Shown here in pieces: positions 46,123 to 53,606 of a stretch of 64,000 bases of DNA. A program made the translations under genes and the position numbers. The notes under the pieces are model-generated. The model did not search any database, was not told the DNA's origin, and worked only from the letters and a program-made list of their open reading frames with translations. The DNA comes from Aliishimia sp039978895 (GTDB lineage Bacteria; Pseudomonadota; Alphaproteobacteria; Rhodobacterales; Rhodobacteraceae), in assembly GCA_039978895.1 (NCBI GenBank), contig JBDWAL010000012.1, positions 37,187-101,186 of the forward strand. The letters are read 5' to 3'. The first letter of the stretch is position 1; each line of letters opens with the position of its first letter.

Positions 46123-47697
46123 CTACTCCTCCTCTGTGGTGGGCTTGGGATAGGGAATGCAGATGCGCACAAAGGGCAGCCACCAGAAGATAATGTTGAG
46201 CAATTGCAGGAAAATCTGCAAAATGATGAAGGCGCAAATCGTGATAATCGGTATAGAAAAGCCGCAGATCATCCCCCAATCGAGGCCCGTTTTGGTGTGT
46301 TTGCCGTCCAACAGGTTTCCCAGATCAATCCGGTCCATATGTTGTTGCAATTCGGGTGGTACTTTCACGGCGACATTGGGTTTAAGTGCGCGCAAGCTGT
46401 CAGCGGTCAAGGGCGGCAATTCGATCTGCGTGGGTGGTGCGTCGCCCCCATCATACCAAGGCTTGATGCGAAACCGGCTAGAGGGCGCGGACCACACGAT
46501 GCGTGGCGGACATCCCGCGCAATCATCCATCCGGATAAAGCAATTCAACTGGTATTGCCGTTTGCCCGCAGGAAAGCGCGGTGTCAGTGGCGCCATATCG
46601 CCCCAGCGTTGTGTCATTGAAGCAAGCGCGCCACTTGTCAGGGCATCAACCTGCGCAGATGTCAGCAACGGCCAAGCATCAGGCATATGCACGCTTGTTG
46701 GCACCGTGCCGGTGTTGGATGTGCTCAACCAAGCCTGCAAGATCAGCACTTGATAGGCGTATTCCATGAAATCAAACAGGCCAGAGCGCGCCGCGCCGAC
46801 AAGCCGAACCTGATTGAGCGCTGTTTTGATCGACTCTGCCTGACTGCCCCCAGAGAACGCACCGCATTCCTGAGCAAGCCACGTCAGTGCAGACTTCAAC
46901 GTTCGCAATCCTGAGGCACGTGTATTGTCGCTGGCGTCTTCCGGTTTGACCATTTCAACCGCCCACACATTGTCATTCACGGGCGGTAAGACCACGCCAG
47001 AACGCGGGCGCTTAAACAGATCTGGCAACCGTTCTGCGACATCGGCAAGATCAAAAGGCGGCGGCGCGCTTGGGTCTTCTGGCTCTGCTTCGCCGCTGAT
47101 CACCGGGAGGAAGCCATAAAGCAGCGACATCCCCGTCGCCTGAGCCACATCCGGGGGAACAGGGAACAAAGGTGCCGTGTCCTCGCTAAGTGCCGTTCCT
47201 GCACTGGGCAAGCGATCCAGCCGTCCCAACAGGCCTGCGTTCTTGCCCAGCGCTTTCACTTGGCGCAACGCGGCATCGGGTTCATATACAGATGCGAGAT
47301 CCGTTGCCCCCGGTGGAACCGCTTGCCAGCCTTGAATTTGGGCCCCTTGCCGCATCCAGCCATACCACGCGCCGCGATAAAGTCGGCGGATCGCAACACC
47401 AGCACTCACCACCTTTTTGGGATCAAGTCGCGGCACACCAGCCGTCAAGCACCGAGCATCGACAACGACCAAATGAAACGCGCGGTGCACCGGCTGCTCA
47501 ACCGTCATCAGTCCGGTGTCACCATCCACGGTGACGGTGCGATTTTGTAACGTGTCGCGCCAATCTGGGCGGGTGATTTCCTCTAGGAAGACCTTCACAA
47601 AGTTTGGTTCTGTAAACCGCAAAATCGTGGGCTCAACCACTGCTGTTGTGGCAGCCCCATTGGCCGGAAGGCCCGTTATGAATGTATCATGCTTCAC
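46123..47697 (-). CDS. eCIS-associated protein with C-terminal membrane segment
   Basis: A 524-aa protein I do not recognise, encoded between spike and gp25. It begins at GTG 47697, which forms a GTGA overlap with the spike stop; the frame is open further upstream but only into the spike gene. The soluble part includes FVKVFLEEITRPDWRDTLQN (near residue 20-45), a Pro-rich middle (about 200-240) and a CFIRMDDCAGCPPRI segment with several Cys. Residues about 479-511 are a long hydrophobic stretch (SIPIITICAFIILQIFLQLL and beyond) followed by a basic and then acidic tail. A membrane anchor, or a hydrophobic tip segment that inserts in the target, are both possible; which is inference. Confidence 0.78.
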   Translation of the reverse strand: MKHDTFITGLPANGAATTAVVEPTILRFTEPNFVKVFLEEITRPDWRDTLQNRTVTVDGDTGLMTVEQPVHRAFHLVVVDARCLTAGVPRLDPKKVVSAGVAIRRLYRGAWYGWMRQGAQIQGWQAVPPGATDLASVYEPDAALRQVKALGKNAGLLGRLDRLPSAGTALSEDTAPLFPVPPDVAQATGMSLLYGFLPVISGEAEPEDPSAPPPFDLADVAERLPDLFKRPRSGVVLPPVNDNVWAVEMVKPEDASDNTRASGLRTLKSALTWLAQECGAFSGGSQAESIKTALNQVRLVGAARSGLFDFMEYAYQVLILQAWLSTSNTGTVPTSVHMPDAWPLLTSAQVDALTSGALASMTQRWGDMAPLTPRFPAGKRQYQLNCFIRMDDCAGCPPRIVWSAPSSRFRIKPWYDGGDAPPTQIELPPLTADSLRALKPNVAVKVPPELQQHMDRIDLGNLLDGKHTKTGLDWGMICGFSIPIITICAFIILQIFLQLLNIIFWWLPFVRICIPYPKPTTEEE

Positions 47698-48404
47698 AGC
47701 ATATTTCCCGCACCAGGTGTGTACGTCGTGGAAATCACTGTGTTGGTTTGGCAAACCTGCGAGGTCACAACACCAGAGCACTCCATCAACGCGCAATCCA
47801 TTGTCGCCAAGGGGGCCGAAAGCTGAAACGTGGCCGCATCCATTTTGATGGTCGCCGCTTCAAGGCTAATTTCGGAGGGCGACAAAGCAATCGTCGAACC
47901 ACCCGTGGTTATGTTAATCGTGCCGCCGCCCTCATCAGAAATCGTGATTGAAATCCCTTGCTCGGTGGACATTTCGATTTTGGGTGTGTTGTTTTCTTCG
48001 ACAATCGCGATCCGCGTGCCATTGCGCCCGGTCATCGCCCACTTCTCGACGGTGTTCCCCGCCAGTGTTTCTTTGGATTGCGCTTCGCCGTTCCACACAG
48101 ACCCAAGCACGACGGGTTGGCGCACATCATTGGCCAAGAAACCGACCACCACCACATCATCAACATTTGGGATCATGAATGCGCCGTAATCCGCACCCGC
48201 AAACGGGACAGAGACAGGCGCCCACGCAGTTGAGCCGCTGCTATCGGCATCGGCGTTTAAGGGGAACAAGATTTCAACACGCGACAGCCCCTCGGGGTCT
48301 TGCACATTCACCACCCGCCCCAAGATCACCCCACCTTGGCTGGGATGTGGCATTTGCGCTGTCTCGTCCAACATGTTTCGCGCGATCTGTGCAAAGTTCG
48401 CCAC
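47694..48404 (-). CDS. gpV/gp5-like baseplate spike protein
   Basis: A 236-aa spike. The N-terminal OB-fold is seen in GGVILGRVVNVQDPEGLSRVEI and PNVDDVVVVGFLANDVRQPVVLGSVWN, as in Afp8 C-terminal half and P2 gpV. The C-terminal 100 residues form a short beta-helix with TINITTGGSTIALSPSEISLEAATIKM-type repeats and end at TYTPGAGNML. The start is GTG 48404, sharing one base with the previous stop (TAGTG); the frame is open upstream in the hub gene. The gp5-like spike is a separate chain from the gp27-like hub here. Confidence 0.92.
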   Translation of the reverse strand: MANFAQIARNMLDETAQMPHPSQGGVILGRVVNVQDPEGLSRVEILFPLNADADSSGSTAWAPVSVPFAGADYGAFMIPNVDDVVVVGFLANDVRQPVVLGSVWNGEAQSKETLAGNTVEKWAMTGRNGTRIAIVEENNTPKIEMSTEQGISITISDEGGGTINITTGGSTIALSPSEISLEAATIKMDAATFQLSAPLATMDCALMECSGVVTSQVCQTNTVISTTYTPGAGNML

Positions 48405-49501
48405 TATGCCACGTCTCCGTTGAAGAAGGCGCACTCCGCTTCAAATTCAGTGACATAGCCGCGCGTTCGACTGTAACAATGCTGCGCCTGTGTGACGTAA
48501 TACGTATTGGCAAATCGCGGCCCGATGCCTTCAAAGGTCAGGTGAGTGCCCACGCGTAGCTTGGGGTTTCCAACAGCGGTGCCCTGAGCGGTCACAAAGC
48601 GACGCGCCGCACGCGCGCCTGTCGATTTGAGCAATGCCGTGGCCTCGGTTTCATTGGTCACGGGTGCAGACGCAATGTGATCTTTCGCATCGCCAAACGG
48701 CTCAAGATACTCCGCACCTTCGCGCCCTTGTCCAGGGCCAAGCGCGATACCGTCCAGTTCTGTGTAAATCGGGGTTCCGCTCACATGGTCATAGGCCGAC
48801 AGCGAACGTTTGCGCCTTTGATGGGCGAGATCGGCCATGATCCGTACGTCTTTGAGCTGCACGCCAAGCTCAAGGGTGAGTGTGTCGCGCTCCAAATCGG
48901 CGCGCGGCGTGATTTGAAGCTGATGACCGACGACTTGAACATCCGCGTCCCAATCCACCAGCACACGCCGCAGAAAGCTCAGATTGCTTTCGTTCATCTG
49001 ATGGCGCGCCGCGATTGTATCGTTCAAGAAATCGAATTCAGGCGCTTGCAGGTTGGCTTCGCGTGCAAGCGCCTTGATCATATCCTGAATGGTCATGTCG
49101 GCGTCAAAGCTGCGCGTTGCCCGGCTCATCCGCCACGCCATCATGGCATCTTCGCCAAAAACGCAGAGTTCAGGCATCCCATCGCTGTCAGCGATAAATT
49201 CCAACCCACTGACACGACCTTGAAACAGCTCGCGCGGCTCACGTTCTTCGCCCTCTTCGCGAGCTGGGAACAAGACACGGAATTCTTGACCAAGTGGCAG
49301 GATTTCCGTGTCAGCAAATTCGAACGCGTAATTGATCCCAACGCCTGCGTGATTTGCGCCATTATCAAGTCGAATTTCCACATGGCTGAGACCGCCTTCG
49401 GCCTCGCTTAGTGTCAGGCTGCGCACCAATTCATTCAACATCGCAGGTCGTTCGCCATCAACTTCAAGATAGGGCCGTGTGTCTTGTGGTCCGTCAAACA
49501 T
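48404..49501 (-). CDS. gpD/gp27-like baseplate hub protein
   Basis: A 365-aa hub protein (late control D / VgrG N-terminal fold). Landmarks are YLEVDGERP at the N-terminus, FQGRVSGLEFIADSDGMPEL, MTIQDMIKALAREANLQ, QMNESNLSFLRRVLVDWDADVQVVG and the C-terminal HLTFEGIGPRFANTYYVTQAQH with CYSRTRGYVTEFEAE. Such hubs connect the tube to the spike. It is separated from the small ORF by 9 bases. Confidence 0.93.
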   Translation of the reverse strand: MFDGPQDTRPYLEVDGERPAMLNELVRSLTLSEAEGGLSHVEIRLDNGANHAGVGINYAFEFADTEILPLGQEFRVLFPAREEGEEREPRELFQGRVSGLEFIADSDGMPELCVFGEDAMMAWRMSRATRSFDADMTIQDMIKALAREANLQAPEFDFLNDTIAARHQMNESNLSFLRRVLVDWDADVQVVGHQLQITPRADLERDTLTLELGVQLKDVRIMADLAHQRRKRSLSAYDHVSGTPIYTELDGIALGPGQGREGAEYLEPFGDAKDHIASAPVTNETEATALLKSTGARAARRFVTAQGTAVGNPKLRVGTHLTFEGIGPRFANTYYVTQAQHCYSRTRGYVTEFEAECAFFNGDVA

Positions 49502-49510
49502 CCCCGCCCC

Positions 49511-49681
49511 CTAAGCCAATAGCCGCGTTGCAAGGCGCATTGCGCGCAGATGCTCATCGCGGATCATGCGTTTGAGTTTCTCGGGGTCGCTGTCCAAGCG
49601 GTCTTCGTCTTGGCGGTCTTGGACACGCACGGCGGTGTCTTCGATCTGACCCACAATTTCATGAAATTCGATATCGGGCAT
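49511..49681 (-). CDS. Small 56-aa eCIS protein (missed by size)
   Basis: A short frame from ATG 49681 to TAG 49511-49513 fills the gap between the Afp7-like gene and the hub gene, with 3 and 9 bases left on either side. It encodes MPDIEFHEIVGQIEDTAV at the start, then a charged helix rich in Asp/Arg/Glu, and ends ATRLLA. In many eCIS loci a DUF5908-type protein of about 55 aa occupies this position; the N-terminal MP-I-E pattern is compatible, but the remaining similarity is weak. The close packing and coding context support it as a real gene. Confidence 0.65.
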   Translation of the reverse strand: MPDIEFHEIVGQIEDTAVRVQDRQDEDRLDSDPEKLKRMIRDEHLRAMRLATRLLA

Positions 49682-49684
49682 AGT

Positions 49685-50836
49685 TTAGCCTTCCCCAAAC
49701 AAGACTTGACCAAGGTCGAGCGATGCGCCCACCTCAGCTTTGGCACCGGGTTTGGTTCCACCGCCCCCAGCCCCGCCGAACCCTGCCGACACGCTTGCAC
49801 CGCCACCAGACGCACCAAATGAACCGGAGCCCAATTTGCGGGCTGCGCCAACCACGTCTTTTGGCGGTTTTGGTGGGCTCAATTTGGCGAACTCGCCCAA
49901 GCCAAGGCTGTCACTTGCACTCGCGCCCGCGCCAAGGCTCAAAGCGCCCCCTGTGGATGCGCCAAGGCTTCCGCCCAAAGACACACCTGCGCTGATCCCG
50001 GCACTTGCGCCAACACTGATGCCTGCGCCCGCGCTTAAAGATATCCCGATTTTCCCACTTGCGACCGCAGAGGCCTTCAATCCGAAGCTGCCACCTGCTC
50101 CGACGCCACCGCCCGCCCCAAGACCAGCGCCCGCGCCAATCGCGCCACGAATGGACGCGCCGCCTGCGGTTTTTTCGGTCGAAAAAATCGTGTCCACGCC
50201 TGGGTTCTTCACGTCCTCAACACCGTTCTTTTTGGCGACATCTTGCGTTGCCCCCCGGTCCGGTCCGTCTGGCAATGCCGCCCCTTCGGGGACATCCATG
50301 CCCCCGCTCACATCCGCAGTGTTCCCACCCGTCTGAGCGGCATAGGTCGCGCCCTGCTCGGTCATTGAGAACTTTACGGATGCGCGCAGTGGCACACCGC
50401 CATCCGAGAAATATTCCAGCGTTTCGGTGAACTCGCCGATCGTGCCATCAAAGCGGAAGCTGCCCCATTCGAAGCGCACAATTGATGGGATTTTGGCCTC
50501 TTTGTCCGCACCGCCTTCGCCGTACCCTTCGAGCGTCGTATCGCCCGGTCGCATCAACGCGCCAATGGCCGTTGTTTTGCGCCGCACATCATCGCCACTT
50601 AAGGTTTCGTCAAACACGAGCTGAACCGACAGTGACATCTCAGAAGACGTCACCACTTGCACGGGCGGTTTCTTCTGCTTTTTGCCCCTGTCTTCCTGCA
50701 CTTGGTTGCGTGCTGTGACTTCCAAAGTCTCGGGGTTGAACTGAACCGTGATTGTTTTGTCGGGATCAGGCGGATCAATCGCCGCGCCGGTATTATCGGT
50801 CAGTGGGGTCAAGTGGGCATATGCGAATTCGGGCAT
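49685..50836 (-). CDS. Afp7-like CIS tube/baseplate adaptor with Gly/Ser-rich tail
   Basis: A 383-aa protein. Residues 1-165 correspond to the CIS tube adaptor family (Afp7-like, gp53-related), for example VQFNPETLEVTARNQ, SLSVQLVFDETLSGDDVRRKTTAI, VRFEWGSFRFDGTIGEFTETLEYFS and VPLRASVKFSMTEQ. Family members normally end in a LysM domain; here no LysM is visible. Instead residues about 215-383 are low complexity, made of short Gly/Ala/Ser-Val/Leu units (GAGAGLGAGGGVGAGGSFG and similar). It begins one base inside the previous stop (TAATG). Confidence 0.85.
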   Translation of the reverse strand: MPEFAYAHLTPLTDNTGAAIDPPDPDKTITVQFNPETLEVTARNQVQEDRGKKQKKPPVQVVTSSEMSLSVQLVFDETLSGDDVRRKTTAIGALMRPGDTTLEGYGEGGADKEAKIPSIVRFEWGSFRFDGTIGEFTETLEYFSDGGVPLRASVKFSMTEQGATYAAQTGGNTADVSGGMDVPEGAALPDGPDRGATQDVAKKNGVEDVKNPGVDTIFSTEKTAGGASIRGAIGAGAGLGAGGGVGAGGSFGLKASAVASGKIGISLSAGAGISVGASAGISAGVSLGGSLGASTGGALSLGAGASASDSLGLGEFAKLSPPKPPKDVVGAARKLGSGSFGASGGGASVSAGFGGAGGGGTKPGAKAEVGASLDLGQVLFGEG

Positions 50837-51369
50837 TAGCCTGCCTCCCCGGGGTGCAGACTTAGGCCTTCATGCACGAAATGCAGTTCTTCGATACCCA
50901 CGTCCGAAGCGGTGCCGGAATAGGTCGCGGCTTTGAATTTTGTGGGCAAGGCGTTCTTCATTTCCCAACGCAAGCGTTCGACCTTTTTGAAGCCGCCCTT
51001 GCCGTCGGGTTCGTGGTCTTGGTGGATCAGCACAGCTTTTAGACGCGCCGCCGTTTTCCCATCCGCCACCAAACGCCACCACTTCCACATGTGGTCTTGG
51101 GACGTCATACCGCGCTTAAGAATTATCGTTGCATAGGTGATCTGACCGGGGCGTTGAATTTCGCCGTCATACGCGCCCCCTTGGCGGATCACTTTAGGCT
51201 CCATCGTGGCCTCAAGCCCGGACACTTCGGAAAATGCGGCCCCACACAGATCAAGCGCCTTTGAAGACGTCGTGCCAGTGCTGCCGCCCGCAATGGCGGA
51301 CTTGTCTTCATCCGTGGCCTCAAAGAACTCAACGCGATAGCGAAATGGGATAATTGGGGCTTCCATCAT
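50836..51369 (-). CDS. Phage tail tube-like protein, second copy
   Basis: A 177-aa tube protein of the gp19/Afp5 family. It shows RYRVEFFE, FSEVSGLEATMEPKVIRQGG, ATIILKRGMTSQDHMWKWW and the C-terminal YSGTASDVGIEELHFVHEGLSL. It probably forms the lower ring(s) of the inner tube next to the hub, where the second tube protein sits in known eCIS particles. ATG 51369 overlaps the sheath-like stop in ATGA. Confidence 0.9.
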   Translation of the reverse strand: MMEAPIIPFRYRVEFFEATDEDKSAIAGGSTGTTSSKALDLCGAAFSEVSGLEATMEPKVIRQGGAYDGEIQRPGQITYATIILKRGMTSQDHMWKWWRLVADGKTAARLKAVLIHQDHEPDGKGGFKKVERLRWEMKNALPTKFKAATYSGTASDVGIEELHFVHEGLSLHPGEAG

Positions 51370-53111
51370 TGCCCCCCTCGTTGTGCATTCAGTGGCAATG
51401 AGACGCGAATTTCCTCGATGGAGGATGCCGGACGGAACATCACATCTGCGCGCAAGATACCGCGTGAGATATCGTCGTCCGTGGTCGTCTGACGGTTACA
51501 CATCACTAAAAATCCACGGTCATCGCGCCCCTCGGCCAGACCTCCGGCGCGGCCCACGCCTTCCAGAACTGACGTGAACGCTTGCGTGATGCGGCGCATC
51601 AAACGGGCATCAATTGGGTCAAACAGAATGTCTTGCCCAATCTCTTGCGCCAAGCGGATCAAACGTGCGGCCAAACGACTGGCGCCACCAGCCCGCCATG
51701 CTGGATCGGCACTTGTTGTGATGTCACGGGTTAAGGTCGCGCCCCCTGGAATCTGGGTGATGCATGTCACCGGCGCAGCTTCATCCCCTTGCGGGGACAA
51801 TGGCACGCCGACAAACGGCAAAATCCGCGCGGCAGGGTTGGTAAAAGGCGTCTCGCTTTGATCCATTGCAGCAATCTGACCAACCAGAACAGAATCCGCA
51901 GCCATCGCGCGCATCGGTAAGTTGGCACTAAACGGCGTGCGAACAAAGGGCGCGGCCAATTGCAAAAAGGCGGAACGCGGCAGCTGAGGCATCACATCCA
52001 AACCGTCTGCGCCAAGGGGTAAGCTTGCGACAAGATGTATGTCTCGCCGCGATGATTGGATTAAGCGCAAGCACCGCGCCACCGCAGCGTGCCAAAGGGT
52101 CAGGCCTGTTTCATCCACCACAGGCAACGCCACGCCCGCCAAAGGCAGCATCGGTGCGGCTGACGCCGAGGGAACGCAATCCGCAAACTCAGCCCTTGGA
52201 CGCAAGTCCGGATCAGCGAGGATCGCAGGCGCGCGATCCAAAGCAACAAGGTCCGGCAAATCCGGCAGCACCACAAATGCTGCATCTTCAAGACCAAACA
52301 AATGGGTGATCCCAGACCGCTCAATGGCGGGGATGTGTGCGGCAGGCAAACCCGCGCCAAGCAAAAGCGTCAGATCCGCTTGTGCTCGCGCGATCTGTTC
52401 CAAGCCCATCAAGGACGCCAAACCACCTGCGCGGGTTTCAGGGTTGGAAAACAGCGGCATCGCATCGCTCAAAGAGATCACATAGGCTTTGCGCCCGCCC
52501 ATCGCGAAAAACTGCTGCACGGCACTTTCCAACGGCGACCCTATGGCGCGCGCGCGCGCATGGCTCGGGGTCTCAAACCCCAGATTTGGATGCGCAAGAA
52601 CCGCCAATGTCCCCGCGCCATGACTTAATGGCAATGCCAGACTCAAGAACCTTTCCGCGCCATTTTGGATGACGTCACATAAGACAGGTGTCGCCGTTTG
52701 AATATGGGCCGCGAAATCGGTAAGTGGCACCGCGCCCTCAGGCAAAGGAACCTCGACAAGATCGCCGTCAATCACCAAGACCAGCGGGTCCACCTGTGCA
52801 GGCATCGGGTCCTGCACAGGCGTCCCGTTTAAGCGCGCTTGCATATCCAACCGCGCGTCTGTCTTAAAAACAGACGCAAAATCAGAAGCGGAACGAAGTG
52901 GCACGGGACGGTCTAAAACCGTATCAGGGCCATTTTCGCGTTCAGAGGCAGATAGATACCCGCGATCCGCCCACCAAGTCGCCAGATCGCGCCCAATGGA
53001 AAGCGGCACACGCGGTGCGGCCTGTCCGATGAAGCACACCACATCCATACCCAACGGCGTGTCCGTTGTTGGGGCTGGCGTGGTTTCAAAGCTGACTTGG
53101 CTCAAAAGCAT
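51366..53111 (-). CDS. Second tail sheath-like protein
   Basis: A 581-aa divergent sheath homologue. The C-terminal region has the sheath pattern LARLIRLAQEIGQDILFD, RRITQAFTSVLEGVGRAGGL, then FLVMCNRQTTTDDDISRGILRADVMFRPASSIEEI, similar to the terminal domain of other sheaths. The N-terminus begins SQVSFETTPAPTTDTPLGMDVVCFIG. It is probably a minor, baseplate-proximal sheath layer rather than the bulk sheath, by analogy with other eCIS that encode multiple sheaths. Confidence 0.82.
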   Translation of the reverse strand: MLLSQVSFETTPAPTTDTPLGMDVVCFIGQAAPRVPLSIGRDLATWWADRGYLSASERENGPDTVLDRPVPLRSASDFASVFKTDARLDMQARLNGTPVQDPMPAQVDPLVLVIDGDLVEVPLPEGAVPLTDFAAHIQTATPVLCDVIQNGAERFLSLALPLSHGAGTLAVLAHPNLGFETPSHARARAIGSPLESAVQQFFAMGGRKAYVISLSDAMPLFSNPETRAGGLASLMGLEQIARAQADLTLLLGAGLPAAHIPAIERSGITHLFGLEDAAFVVLPDLPDLVALDRAPAILADPDLRPRAEFADCVPSASAAPMLPLAGVALPVVDETGLTLWHAAVARCLRLIQSSRRDIHLVASLPLGADGLDVMPQLPRSAFLQLAAPFVRTPFSANLPMRAMAADSVLVGQIAAMDQSETPFTNPAARILPFVGVPLSPQGDEAAPVTCITQIPGGATLTRDITTSADPAWRAGGASRLAARLIRLAQEIGQDILFDPIDARLMRRITQAFTSVLEGVGRAGGLAEGRDDRGFLVMCNRQTTTDDDISRGILRADVMFRPASSIEEIRVSLPLNAQRGGQ

Positions 53112-53141
53112 GAACGGAAATCCTATCTAGATGTCAGACGC

Positions 53142-53588
53142 TTAAGCGACTTGTTCGAACTGCATCGTGTCATAGGAGATTTGCCATTCCTCCATCGCGA
53201 CTTCGGTCCCACCGGCCCCCGCCAAAGACGGGCCGGTGTATTTCATCGGAACCGCCCCCACGAGGACCCATGACTGAACCGCGTTATGGCCTTCATCCAG
53301 CATTTGGATGCGAATGGTGCGTTTGGCGCCGGGGCCGGTTGTCCACGTTTCCTTCATCCACGCCCAGAATGCGGCACTATCGACAATCCCGCGTTTCAGC
53401 GTGACGTTTTCGAATTTGTGTACTCCGGGGATTTTGTTGACGTGGTTTTCTGCGGAAGACCCTGCGCGATATTCAGCAATGGTGATTTCCGAGTTCAACC
53501 CGGACACATCCGAGAACCCCCCGACCACCGCGTCGCCATCGACCTCAACCACAAAGTTGAAATTTCCATAAGGAACATTGCGTGCCAT
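53142..53588 (-). CDS. Phage tail tube-like protein (main tube)
   Basis: A 148-aa gp19-type tube protein (Afp1-like). It reads YGNFNFVVEVDGDAVVGGFS, LNSEITIAEYRAGSSAENHVNKIPGVHKF, NVTLKRGIVDSAAFWAWMKE and ends with the EVAMEEWQISYDTMQFEQV strand. The size and sequence are typical for the major tube component. It follows the main sheath by 18 bases. Confidence 0.95.
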   Translation of the reverse strand: MARNVPYGNFNFVVEVDGDAVVGGFSDVSGLNSEITIAEYRAGSSAENHVNKIPGVHKFENVTLKRGIVDSAAFWAWMKETWTTGPGAKRTIRIQMLDEGHNAVQSWVLVGAVPMKYTGPSLAGAGGTEVAMEEWQISYDTMQFEQVA

Positions 53589-53606
53589 AAGTTTGGCCTT
53601 TCTGCG

